Source of the DNA: JAVWPP01 sp036635835
Lineage (GTDB): Bacteria > Bacillota > Clostridia > TANB77 > CAG-465
Assembly: GCA_036635835.1 (NCBI GenBank)
Contig: JAVWPP010000001.1
Coordinates: 136,506 to 200,505, forward strand
Direction of reading: 5' to 3'
DNA length: 64,000 nt
Positions within the stretch are counted from its first letter, which is position 1. Every line of letters starts with the position of its first letter. Of this stretch, positions 49,641 to 58,207 are shown one piece after another. The translations under genes were made by a program, and so were the position numbers. The notes under the pieces were generated by a model. It did not search any database. It saw nothing but the letters and a program-made list of their open reading frames with translations, and was not told where the DNA came from.

Positions 49641-50360
49641 TCACATACTTTTACATATATTAAATTCTGTTTTAGATAAAAATGCTTCTTTTTCGTTGCA
49701 CAATTTCGTTATGTTTTGTATAATACCATTTTCTATTTTGCAATTACTATCATTTCTTACGTTTCCAATATTTTTATTAAGCTCATCAGATATTTCATTT
49801 ATTTTTTCCATATCCTTTTCTTTGTATGCATCGTACCATGAATTACATTTTTCAATAAATCTATCTGCTTTATTTTCAAATCTGTCAACTGAATTATCTA
49901 TTTTCTCCATAAATTTATTACCTAATACATAGTTTTTTAGTCTATCGTAAAAAACATATACATAGTCTCCTACTATTCTATGATCTAGCGTTTCGCTTTG
50001 ATTGCAATCTATTATTCCTTGTATTGCAAATGGTAATCCACCATCTTTATATATTTGTTTAGCATCTCCTAAGCTCTTAATGTCACTTTCCTTCATACCT
50101 AACATTTGTAAACCCTCTTCTATGCTACTGTTTACCGCTACTTTAACTAAGTTTTTAAAACCGTCTTTTAAAAAGCTGCCTTTTATATCTGTTAATATAT
50201 TTTTAAACTGCTCTGGTATTGGCATAGATTTTATTACGTAATCTGCTCCTCTATCTACAGTTTTTAAAACTATACTTGATAATTCTTTTTTTCCTGAGTC
50301 TAAATCGAAATTAGATGGTATTTTACCTGCATCTAATGTGTCGTCAATTAATTTAATCAT
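49641..50360 (-). CDS. Unknown helical protein, last gene of the Tad/VirB4-like operon
   Basis: A 239-residue soluble protein with no signal peptide or membrane helix. It is mostly helical: a first half with GADYVIKSMPIPEQF and GMKESDIKSLGDAKQIYKDGGL, and a second half with charged helices (VDRFENKADRFIEKCNSWYDAYKEKD) and three or four Cys. I do not recognise the family. It starts 2 bases after the TadB-like gene, so it belongs to that operon. A cargo, cytoplasmic adaptor or effector of the machine is possible; nothing proves it. Confidence 0.65.
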   Translation of the reverse strand: MIKLIDDTLDAGKIPSNFDLDSGKKELSSIVLKTVDRGADYVIKSMPIPEQFKNILTDIKGSFLKDGFKNLVKVAVNSSIEEGLQMLGMKESDIKSLGDAKQIYKDGGLPFAIQGIIDCNQSETLDHRIVGDYVYVFYDRLKNYVLGNKFMEKIDNSVDRFENKADRFIEKCNSWYDAYKEKDMEKINEISDELNKNIGNVRNDSNCKIENGIIQNITKLCNEKEAFLSKTEFNICKSM

Positions 50361-50362
50361 TT

Positions 50363-51253
50363 TTATTTTCCTTCTTTCTTTAATGTGTTGATATTTTTAA
50401 CCATATATATTGAATATATTGATATTAATAAATTGGTTAAAATTATAATCTTTCCTATTGTTGTTGTGAAAAACATTTTTTTATATTCTGCATTATTTAA
50501 TATAAATGACAATACAACATATATATTTATTATTAGCATTATTATAATAGTTAGTTTATTTTCATTGTTTTTTTCTTTCATTCTTTCTTTTATTTCATTG
50601 AATTCAGCTATTTCTTTTTGATAGTTAGATATTATTTTTATAAAATCTCCTCCATATATATAGCACTGCTGAAATATTGTAATTATATTTGAAAATTCAG
50701 CTATGTCTATACTTGTTTTTAAAAATTCAAAACACACTGATATGTCTGCGCCTTTTCTTATACTTGAATTAAATTTGGCTATTGATTTGTATGAAATTAA
50801 ATTTGAATTAACTTTATTAAATGCTTTTAATATATCTTTTTCTGCTTTTAAACTATTTTTTAGCGATATTAAAAGTAATGGTATTTCCTGAATAAATTTT
50901 TCTTTATATTCTTTATTTTTGTACTGAATATATTGATATGGTAAGAATAAAATTAAGAGTGAAATAATTACTGCTAAAGATAAAAAATTGATTGTTATTT
51001 GTATTGTAGCAAAAACTACACAGGCAAGTATTATAGAAATCACTGACATATATAAAATTATTTTTTTGTTTCCAACATTGTCTATGTAATATGTAACTTG
51101 CTTTTTTATTTTTCTTAGTATTTTTCCTTTTTCAAGTTTTTTTATATATATTTTATTTTTATTTATTAAATTTATTATTTTATTTGTAAAAGCATATTTA
51201 TATAAATAGTACACTAATACAAATACTATAGGTAGTAATATTATTTTAATCAT
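50363..51253 (-). CDS. TadB-like (T2SF-type) inner-membrane platform protein
   Basis: A 296-residue membrane protein with a helix at the N-terminus (about residues 3-20), a pair in the middle (about 66-108) and a pair near the end (about 235-290). The T2SF-like cytoplasmic domain lies between (IPLLLISLKNSLKAEKDILKAFNKV, and YIYGGDFIKIISNY near 215). This is the layout of TadB/TadC, which anchor the assembly ATPase of Tad pili. Its ATG overlaps the end of the CpaF-like gene by 4 bases. Only one TadB/C-type protein is present, where Tad loci usually have two. Confidence 0.75.
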   Translation of the reverse strand: MIKIILLPIVFVLVYYLYKYAFTNKIINLINKNKIYIKKLEKGKILRKIKKQVTYYIDNVGNKKIILYMSVISIILACVVFATIQITINFLSLAVIISLLILFLPYQYIQYKNKEYKEKFIQEIPLLLISLKNSLKAEKDILKAFNKVNSNLISYKSIAKFNSSIRKGADISVCFEFLKTSIDIAEFSNIITIFQQCYIYGGDFIKIISNYQKEIAEFNEIKERMKEKNNENKLTIIIMLIINIYVVLSFILNNAEYKKMFFTTTIGKIIILTNLLISIYSIYMVKNINTLKKEGK

Positions 51254-52417
51254 TTATTTTCCTCGTTTAAGTCTAAATATTTATATGTGTCATCTTTATA
51301 CTGATACTCAATTTTTACAATTTGTTTTATTTTAAAATTATCCAAATGTATAAGTATATCTAAAGATGATGCAAAAATTTGTTTTAAGAATTCTAAAGAA
51401 TATGCTTGCGCTCTATCACTTCTTTTAGCGAGCATTGAAAGTCTATTTATTGTATTGTAAACATCATTTGAGTGAATTGTTCCGTAACCTACATGTCCTG
51501 TTGAAATAGAATCTAGATATACTAAACTTTCAGGTCCGCTTAATTTCTCCTACTACTAAAAAGTCATTGCTCATAACAAGTGATTGTCTAGTCAATAATT
51601 CCAAGTCTATATTTTTTTCTTTTTCTCTATCACTAATTATTGTTCTTTGTATTGCATTTTTATTCTCTATATATAATTCTGCGGTTTCCTCATTAGTTGT
51701 GATTGCTGAATCTTCATCTATTTCATGAATAATAGCTCTTAATAAAGTTGTTTTTCCACTACCACCTTTTCCTGAAATGATGATGTTAGACTTATTAATT
51801 ATTGCATTTTTTATTATTTCTAATTGTTTATCCGTTAGCATTTTGTGTTCTTCTGCTAGTTTATCTAGTGTTAATGTTTTTGTATTTCTATGTATTCTAA
51901 TTACCATACTAGGCCCAATAACGTTAACTGGAGGTATACCAACTTCAATTCTTAGTTTATATTCTTTGTCACTAACTATTACAACTGGTTTTTCATAATT
52001 TATTTTTCCACCATTTTTAATTATTGCACATCTTACAAACTGGAAAAATTCATTTTCATTATTAAATTTATCTTCTACTTTTAACCACTTGCCTCTTGAT
52101 TTTATAAAAATACTGTCATACTTTGTTAACCTTATATCTGTTACATCATCTCTATCTATGTATTTTTGTACTAAGTCATATCCAAACATTTTATTATAAA
52201 TATAATCTACATAGAATTTATAATATGAAATGTTTTTAACTTCAAAATCATTTATAAGCATATTTTCAATTGTGTTCTTTAATACATCGTATTTTTTTTG
52301 TTTTAATACTTCATAATTATTGTTTATCAATTCCTGATATATTTTTTTTGCTATTTCAGTATTGTTTTTTTTATTAACGTATTCTGCATTTTCTTCTTTA
52401 AAAATATTATTTAACAT
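51250..52417 (-). pseudogene. CpaF/TadA-like secretion ATPase interrupted by a +1 frameshift
   Basis: The first frame (52417-51530) gives 295 residues: an N-terminal domain, Walker A GKGGSGKTT at about 216-224, and then VVGEIKRT and a stop. In that place relatives read GEIRGPEA. Skipping one base near 51535-51544 restores GPESLVYLDSISTGHVGY, the His box GTIHSN and a normal C-terminus to 51250 (about 388 residues in all). All active-site motifs are intact, so the break is recent, a read error, or a programmed shift; there is no homopolymer at the site. The start overlaps the TadZ-like gene by 7 bases. Confidence 0.85.
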
Positions 52418-53592
52418 TTTTTATTCCTCATATAGAACAGCGGCATTCTATTTTCTTTAACGCAATTAATATTATATTTACTAAATAAATTATTTAAGTC
52501 TATATTTTCTTTTTTGCCTATCTTTTCACCTGTATTTATAGTCTTTTCTAGTTCTTCTATATATGGAACTGTTCCTAATATTTCATTTCCTTTTAGGACG
52601 TCTTTGATTATAGTTGTATCTAATGAATATTTAGTTATTTTATTTATAACTATTCCAATTTTATCTTTTGGAATTCCCCATAAAATGTTTAAAACGTCCA
52701 TGTATTTTGTTGCTTGTCTTAAACTGATATAATTAGGATTTATGACGAATATGATTTGATTAGATGCGTTTAAAAAATGTTTTACACTATCTATATATAC
52801 ACAATTAGTTAAGTCTACTATTGTATACTGGAATTTATCGTTTATATAGTCTGATATATCTGAATAGAGGTTTTTATTTATTTTATTTTGCGTTTCGTAA
52901 ATACTTATATTTGAATTTATATATGTTAGATTGTTTTCTAATTTATTAGCTTCAAAAAATGAATTTACATTTTGCAGATTGTTTTCATCATTTTTAAACG
53001 TAGAAAACATCTCTACTGTATTATTTAGTAGTTTATATTTCCTATCTAGTAAATCTATACATGAATTTTGTAAATCTAAATCTAGTAGCAATGTTTCATT
53101 TTGTATTGCAAATTGCTTTGCTAAAATGCTTGATATTAATGATTTTCCAGCACCAGATGTTCCAAAAACAGAAATTATTTTATTTTTACTGTTATCTTTA
53201 TTAACGTAGTTATGGCTTATTGTATTTTCATTTAATAAATTTTCTTGTAAGACTTCTTTTGTAAAACTATTTCCTTCAATTATATTGAACACTTCATTTT
53301 CATATAATACAACTTTTTTAGGAGTGGTTAGTTTGTCCAGTATATATATGATTTTTAGGCTTGGATTAGCTCTTTTAATTAAATTTAAAAATTCTTTTGT
53401 GCTCATTTCACCATATATTTTATCTCCTGTTATTAGAATATCTAAACTGTTTTTTCTGATATACTCAATTACTTCTTCTTTATATAATATGCTTGTTTCT
53501 ACAAATTCGTATATTTCTTCTTTCGAATCACAAGCTCCATCTACATACTGATCTATAAATGGTATATCTATTGCAATTAAAACCTTTTTTAT
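52411..53592 (-). CDS. TadZ/CpaE-like ATPase with receiver-like domain, probable AUA start
   Basis: TadZ/CpaE proteins are MinD-like ATPases that position Tad pilus machinery. The first ATG in frame (53406) gives 331 residues but cuts into a receiver-like N-terminal domain. The frame continues upstream as KKVLIAIDIPFIDQYV to an ATA at 53592, placed 8 bases after AAGGAGG and one base after the VirB4-like stop, giving 393 residues. The P-loop GTSGAGKS (about residues 144-151) and LLLDLDLQ follow. There is no other start codon in the right place. AUA initiation or a mutated ATG are the two options. Confidence 0.75.
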   Translation of the reverse strand: MKKVLIAIDIPFIDQYVDGACDSKEEIYEFVETSILYKEEVIEYIRKNSLDILITGDKIYGEMSTKEFLNLIKRANPSLKIIYILDKLTTPKKVVLYENEVFNIIEGNSFTKEVLQENLLNENTISHNYVNKDNSKNKIISVFGTSGAGKSLISSILAKQFAIQNETLLLDLDLQNSCIDLLDRKYKLLNNTVEMFSTFKNDENNLQNVNSFFEANKLENNLTYINSNISIYETQNKINKNLYSDISDYINDKFQYTIVDLTNCVYIDSVKHFLNASNQIIFVINPNYISLRQATKYMDVLNILWGIPKDKIGIVINKITKYSLDTTIIKDVLKGNEILGTVPYIEELEKTINTGEKIGKKENIDLNNLFSKYNINCVKENRMPLFYMRNKKC

Positions 53593-53593
53593 T

Positions 53594-55312
53594 TTAATCT
53601 CCTCCTTCTATTATTTCTTTTTCAAATGCCATGCTTTTAACTTCTAGATATATTTCTGTATATTCTATTTTTGCAAGGCATGAACCTTTACTTAATATTT
53701 TTAAACTATCTTCTGATTCTAAGGCGTTTTTTATTATTTTACTGATTTTATCATCTAAATAATTAATAGAAAAAATAAATTTAAAATTACTATTATTTAA
53801 TATACTTTTTCCTATTTCTCCATCGTCTTTGTTAAATAAATCATTTATATCTTGTGTACTAGTTAAAATACTACCGTTTTTCTTTCTTATTGTTTTATAT
53901 AAATTAATGATTTCATTTTCACAATTGCACCCACCATAACTATTCATAAATCTCCAGACTTCATCTATATATACTCGCTTTAAATTTAACGTATGATTTA
54001 TAATTTTATCTAACATAAAAAACACAAAATTCATAGCTTTACCTAGTCTATCTAGTTGTATTTTAGATACATCAAAAACTACTAATTCTTTAGATTCATT
54101 TATTATATCCAATATTTTTTTACTTGTATTTGCGTTAAAATATACTAATTCGTTTTCAAAAAGCAGCATTAATTTATTTTTTAATTCGATATCTGTTATA
54201 TATTCTATTACATCATAAATAGTGGGTATTTTATTCCCAGTCTTAATTATCTCTTTAATATACACGACATTATCCAACTCATTAGTATATACACTCTTTT
54301 TATCTTCTGTGATGCTAAATTTCAAGTATGCTTTTTTTATACATTCTTTTAACAAGTGTGCTTCGGTTATTGAAAGAGTTGTTTTTGAATTTATAATATT
54401 TAATATACTATCTATCTTTACTTCTAAAAAGTTTTCATTTAAATTTTTTTCAAATATAAATTCCATAATGTTATACTTAGTATTTATATCATTTAAATCT
54501 ATTATAGCGCCATCTAATTTGTTAGCAAGCTCTAAATATTCTCCTTCTGAATCTATTATATATTGATGTATTTTAAATATTTTACTTTTTAAAATCAATG
54601 TTTTTATAAAATATGATTTGCCAGAGCCTGAACTTCCCATTATGAAAATGTTTGAATTTTTATATTTCTTATTGAAAAAATCGATAGTAACAATGTTCTG
54701 CGTATTTATATCATTTCCTAAATATATACCTGAGCTATCCTGTAGCTTATTTGTTATAGTAGGAAGTAAATATGCAAGTCCTGAAGATAAAATATTATTT
54801 TTATTATTTGCCGATGAACTTGTTGGCATATGTGATAAATAGCCATCTAATTGTCTGAAATTCATTCTTTTAAAAACAGCATTGTTTGAATATAAAATTG
54901 TCTCTATTTTTAATATACTTTGATTTAGCTTTTCTACATTTGTATCTGCTTTTGTAATTATAATATCTATATTATATAAATCCTCACCATACACTTGTAT
55001 TTTTTTTCTTATATCTTTAACATCTGCACCATAGTTTTCTAATACATCTATATCTATTTGATTATTTCTGATTGTTTGTATCTCTGATGCGTTATTAGTG
55101 ATGTTTTGAGATATTATATTTAATACTTCTTTTTTGTTAATTGTGTTTATATAGTATGATATATTAACATTATTTAAGTTGTTAAGTTCTCCAATTAATT
55201 TTGCAAAGTAAATATTTTTGGGGAGTTTATAGCATAATATTGAAATAAAAAACTTACCTTCTGTTTCAATATATCTATAATCTGAATTTTCCAAGTATGA
55301 ATTATGATACAT
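53594..55312 (-). CDS. VirB4-like ATPase (ATPase part)
   Basis: VirB4 ATPases power type IV secretion and conjugation. The 572-residue product has an N-terminal helper region that includes RMNFRQLDGYLSHMPTS. Walker A GSSGSGKS is at about residues 226-233, then IIDSEGEY, Walker B with VYIDEVWRFM, and LTSTQDINDLF, in the order seen in VirB4 proteins of Gram-positive conjugative systems. AAAGGAG precedes the ATG. The first 150 residues usually found in VirB4 seem to be encoded by the separate gene just upstream, 10 bases away. No TadE/F pilin, VirB6 or VirB8 gene is visible. Confidence 0.8.
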   Translation of the reverse strand: MYHNSYLENSDYRYIETEGKFFISILCYKLPKNIYFAKLIGELNNLNNVNISYYINTINKKEVLNIISQNITNNASEIQTIRNNQIDIDVLENYGADVKDIRKKIQVYGEDLYNIDIIITKADTNVEKLNQSILKIETILYSNNAVFKRMNFRQLDGYLSHMPTSSSANNKNNILSSGLAYLLPTITNKLQDSSGIYLGNDINTQNIVTIDFFNKKYKNSNIFIMGSSGSGKSYFIKTLILKSKIFKIHQYIIDSEGEYLELANKLDGAIIDLNDINTKYNIMEFIFEKNLNENFLEVKIDSILNIINSKTTLSITEAHLLKECIKKAYLKFSITEDKKSVYTNELDNVVYIKEIIKTGNKIPTIYDVIEYITDIELKNKLMLLFENELVYFNANTSKKILDIINESKELVVFDVSKIQLDRLGKAMNFVFFMLDKIINHTLNLKRVYIDEVWRFMNSYGGCNCENEIINLYKTIRKKNGSILTSTQDINDLFNKDDGEIGKSILNNSNFKFIFSINYLDDKISKIIKNALESEDSLKILSKGSCLAKIEYTEIYLEVKSMAFEKEIIEGGD

Positions 55313-55322
55313 TTTTTCTCCT

Positions 55323-55808
55323 TTATATTCTTAAAATTTCAAGTAGTAAAGCTTCTATTTTTTCTTTTTCTATTACTCTTTTAACTCTACAATCTACTTT
55401 TTCAAATCTTTCTAAAATAATATTTATATTTTCTATGCTTTTAACATCGTTTGTTGTTTTTACGCACAAATAATACATACACATATTTTGACTATTAGAA
55501 AGTGAATCTATATTTTTCAAATACTCATTTATATACGTAGTCATTATAGAATTGTCTTTTATTATAAGCTTTTCATCTATATAGTATTTATATTTTCTAT
55601 TTAATTGTATGTAATGTATATCTTTGTTTAATAGTTTGAGTATTTGTTTATATGTTTTCACAATAAGTTCTATTTTACTTTTCTTTATATCTATAATGTT
55701 AATTGGCAAAATATTATAGATAGCAAAACTGCCTTCTGGGCTATTAAGTATACCGTTATCATCAATACTTATATCTAATATTTCTCGTATGTCTCGTTTT
55801 TTTTTCAT
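55323..55808 (-). CDS. Probable VirB4 N-terminal-like protein, first gene of the Tad/VirB4-like operon
   Basis: A 161-residue soluble product. The segment ILDISIDDNGILNSPEGSFAIYNILPINI, followed by a long helix region, resembles the start of Gram-positive VirB4 proteins (short beta strands, then a helical domain ahead of the ATPase). It lies directly before the VirB4-like ATPase gene. Both genes have their own ribosome-binding sites and no leftover frame joins them, so the split looks stable rather than a broken gene. It diverges from a 59-residue gene with only about 70 bases between starts. Confidence 0.5.
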   Translation of the reverse strand: MKKKRDIREILDISIDDNGILNSPEGSFAIYNILPINIIDIKKSKIELIVKTYKQILKLLNKDIHYIQLNRKYKYYIDEKLIIKDNSIMTTYINEYLKNIDSLSNSQNMCMYYLCVKTTNDVKSIENINIILERFEKVDCRVKRVIEKEKIEALLLEILRI

Positions 55809-55877
55809 TTTTCTCCTTTTTTAGTCACAGAACTTAAATTCATGCATATACTATCTATGTAAGATAGGAGGTATGTA

Positions 55878-56057
55878 ATGAATAATTTACTAAATTCTAA
55901 ACTTGTTGATATGTTGTCTGGAATTGATAAAAATAAATTGAATCAATTAAATAGAATATTAACTAATCTATCTAAAGATGATTTAAACAATATTGTCCAA
56001 TTATTAGAAAAATCATCTTCTAATGATTCTCATCAAGAAGCGACTTCTAATAATTAA
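55878..56057 (+). CDS. Small acidic protein, divergent from the Tad/VirB4-like operon
   Basis: A 59-residue product (MNNLLNSKLVDMLSGIDKN and so on), mostly helical, rich in Asn, Leu and Ser, ending in a polar tail. ATAGGAGG lies 7 bases before the ATG. It is too short for most gene finders. The repeated Leu/Asn heptads (LNQLNRILTNLSKDDLNNIVQLLEK) may form a coiled coil. It diverges from the VirB4-like operon with about 70 bases between starts. I do not recognise the family. Confidence 0.65.
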   Translation: MNNLLNSKLVDMLSGIDKNKLNQLNRILTNLSKDDLNNIVQLLEKSSSNDSHQEATSNN

Positions 56058-56179
56058 ACAAATTAAAGATAAAAACTAATGTAAAAAAATAAGATAAATT
56101 TTATTTGCTATTAACTAAGAATTAGTTAATATGAACATTTGATATTTTATAATAAAAACTATAGCATTTATTCAAAGGG

Positions 56180-56518
56180 GTGAGTACAATAAATAACGAA
56201 AATCAAGATATTGACAGTGTACTAGATTTAATATCTAATTTAAAAACTAAATTCACTGATTCAACTAATACTGCTGAGCCATTAGATTTATTAAATAAAA
56301 ATCTAATGCTATCTGATTTTGTACCTAGTACTTCCGCCGATGAAAATAATAAATCTGATTACGAAAAAGTATCAGCTACAGATGATTATGCAATTGACTT
56401 ACTTAATGCAATTAAACCATTCATTACACCTTCTAAACAAACTAAATTAGATACCTACATAAATATATTGAGTTACAAAAAAATACTTAATATATTTGGA
56501 GGTGATTTGTTTGGATGA
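56180..56518 (+). CDS. Small acidic protein of the divergent trio, unknown
   Basis: An acidic product of about 110 residues with an unstructured-looking N-terminal half (many Asp, Ser, Asn) and a helical end, LLNAIKPFITPSKQTKLDTYINILSYKKIL. Similar small clostridial proteins with KPF-L-P-R-K-LD type ends exist, but I cannot name a family. The GTG at 56180 lies inside the Shine-Dalgarno (AAAGGGGTGA). The ATA at 56189 is correctly spaced and the layout matches that of fapR (GGTGAATACA then ATG), so AUA may be the true start. The stop overlaps the next gene's start. Confidence 0.6.
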   Translation: MSTINNENQDIDSVLDLISNLKTKFTDSTNTAEPLDLLNKNLMLSDFVPSTSADENNKSDYEKVSATDDYAIDLLNAIKPFITPSKQTKLDTYINILSYKKILNIFGGDLFG

Positions 56519-56726
56519 TAAAATGCAAAATGATAATTACTATTTAAAGTATATTAATAAAGATTCTTTTAATCAAACAAATGAACCTAAAGATAAAGAT
56601 GTTCTTTATTCTTTTGGTCCTATAAGAATTTACAATGATAAAATATCATATAATACATTTACAATTACATATAAAACTCTGCTTGTTATACTTATCATGA
56701 TGTTTGTAATAATCGATCGGTATTGA
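56511..56726 (+). CDS. Small protein with a C-terminal membrane anchor, unknown
   Basis: A 71-residue product. I place the start at TTG 56511, 5 bases after GGAGGTGA; the frame is open further upstream without a suitable site. The first 50 residues are polar (QNDNYYLKYINKDSF and so on). The end is one membrane helix (LLVILIMMFVIIDRY), so it is probably tail-anchored with the N-terminus in the cytoplasm. It overlaps the preceding gene by 8 bases. It could tether partners of the neighbouring secretion-like machine to the membrane; this is inference. Confidence 0.6.
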   Translation: MDDKMQNDNYYLKYINKDSFNQTNEPKDKDVLYSFGPIRIYNDKISYNTFTITYKTLLVILIMMFVIIDRY

Positions 56727-56800
56727 TGACTACCTTTTGTTACTGATTTTATTACTGTTGTTTATTATTAAATAATTTTTATATCAAATTAACGAGTTCT

Positions 56801-56829
56801 ATTCTAGCACTATGATAAAACAATGTCAA
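56801..56829 (-). promoter_or_regulatory. Strong minus-strand promoter facing the three small plus-strand genes
   Basis: TTGACA (56829-56824), 17 bases, TAGAAT (56806-56801). No minus-strand gene starts before 55808, so the transcript would run antisense through the trio into the Tad/VirB4-like operon, or end as an antisense RNA. Confidence 0.55.
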
Positions 56830-56890
56830 TACTTTATATGTAATTTATTAAAAAACTTGTCAACAAATTTCGGCAAAATTCGACATATAT

Positions 56891-56922
56891 AAAATGCGTA
56901 GCTATTTAAAGCTACGCATTTA
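56891..56922 (-). terminator. Probable terminator of the ymfF-ymfH unit
   Basis: 11-bp stem AATGCGTAGCT / AGCTACGCATT with a 6-base loop just after the ymfH stop. The U run is short (TTTTATAT), so efficiency is uncertain. Confidence 0.65.
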
Positions 56923-58207
56923 TACTATTTACAATTGATATACTAAGGTTTTCTGGATTGAATAATACATTTAACGTTTCTTTGATATACTTGCTATCTA
57001 TCTCGTTTATAATATCAAAGACTTTAAAAGGTTTAGTTTGCATTATAATGCTTCCAATTATCTCTTCACAATACTCTTCTAAGTCTTCATATGAATAAAT
57101 TAAACTACCTATATGTTTTCTTTTAAAAACTTCAAAATCACTTTGTATTATTTCTTTTGTTTTTATTTCTTCTATATATTTTAATAATTTTTCTTTTATT
57201 TGATTTGGGTTAAAACATGAAATTCCTAATGTTAAAAAAGAATAGGTTGAGCCAAATTCATTTCTTACATCTATTGCCTCATTTATATATCCTTTGTTAT
57301 AGTTTTCGTTATAAAATTCAGATAATTTGCTAAAATATAAATCTTCTATCAATAAGATAGCTATATTTCTTTTTATGTTTTCATCACCTTGTAATGGGTT
57401 TAACTTATAGCCTATATACAATTTAGGAATATATATATCTGCTGTTTCTATTATTTCATTTTTATTTATTTTTAATGGCTCATTTATGTTTTTGATTTTT
57501 TTTGCTTGTTTTATAGACTCTTTGTAATTATACTTTCTAACTTCATTATCTACAAGCTTAAAAATATTATCTTTTTCTACATCGCCAACAACTATGAAAA
57601 ACATATTATTTAGCGAATAATAATTATTGTAAGCAGCATATAAAATCTCTTTGTTTATTTTTTTTATAGAAGCTACTGAGCCTGCAATATCTATATTTAT
57701 TGGGTGTTTGCTATATAATGCTTTTATAACATTTAAATATACCTGCCAATTAGGATCGTCTTTATACATATTTATTTCTTGAGCTATGATTCCTTTTTCT
57801 TTTTCTACATTATCGTCTGTAAAGTAAGGAGTTCTTACCATTTTAATTAACATTTCAATACTTTTATTTACGTCTTCTACTGTTTCAAAACTATATACAG
57901 TATGATCATATGAAGTATATGCGTTTGCGTTAACGCCTTCTTTTGCAAATAAATCTAATGCGTTTTCTCCTTCTTGTTCAAATAATTTATGCTCTAAAAA
58001 ATGGGCTACTCCGTCTGGTAGTTTAATTTCCTCATTATCTTGATTTATTATATAGTTGTCTATAGATCCAAATACTGTGCCAAACATACCAAGGTACTTG
58101 TTAAAGTTCTTTTTAGGACAAACATAGACTTTAAGTCCGCATTCTAGCTCTTGCATATATATAGTATCTTCTAACATTTTATTTACATATACTTCATTCT
58201 TAAACAT
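56912..58207 (-). CDS. ymfH: M16-family peptidase YmfH-like
   Basis: M16 zinc peptidases work as paired halves. The 431-residue product has the inverted zinc motif HFLEH (GVAHFLEHKLFEQEG, about residue 68) and the downstream Glu region NAYTSYDHTVYSF, so this is the catalytic half. The YmfF/YmfH pair is linked in B. subtilis to EF-P modification; the substrate is unknown. Its ATG directly follows the ymfF stop and uses a Shine-Dalgarno inside ymfF. Confidence 0.85.
   Translation of the reverse strand: MFKNEVYVNKMLEDTIYMQELECGLKVYVCPKKNFNKYLGMFGTVFGSIDNYIINQDNEEIKLPDGVAHFLEHKLFEQEGENALDLFAKEGVNANAYTSYDHTVYSFETVEDVNKSIEMLIKMVRTPYFTDDNVEKEKGIIAQEINMYKDDPNWQVYLNVIKALYSKHPINIDIAGSVASIKKINKEILYAAYNNYYSLNNMFFIVVGDVEKDNIFKLVDNEVRKYNYKESIKQAKKIKNINEPLKINKNEIIETADIYIPKLYIGYKLNPLQGDENIKRNIAILLIEDLYFSKLSEFYNENYNKGYINEAIDVRNEFGSTYSFLTLGISCFNPNQIKEKLLKYIEEIKTKEIIQSDFEVFKRKHIGSLIYSYEDLEEYCEEIIGSIIMQTKPFKVFDIINEIDSKYIKETLNVLFNPENLSISIVNSINA

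Noticed and set aside
49641..56726. Integrative element boundaries around the Tad/VirB4-like locus
   Set aside because: No integrase, relaxase, tRNA-linked direct repeats or transposase was found at either side.
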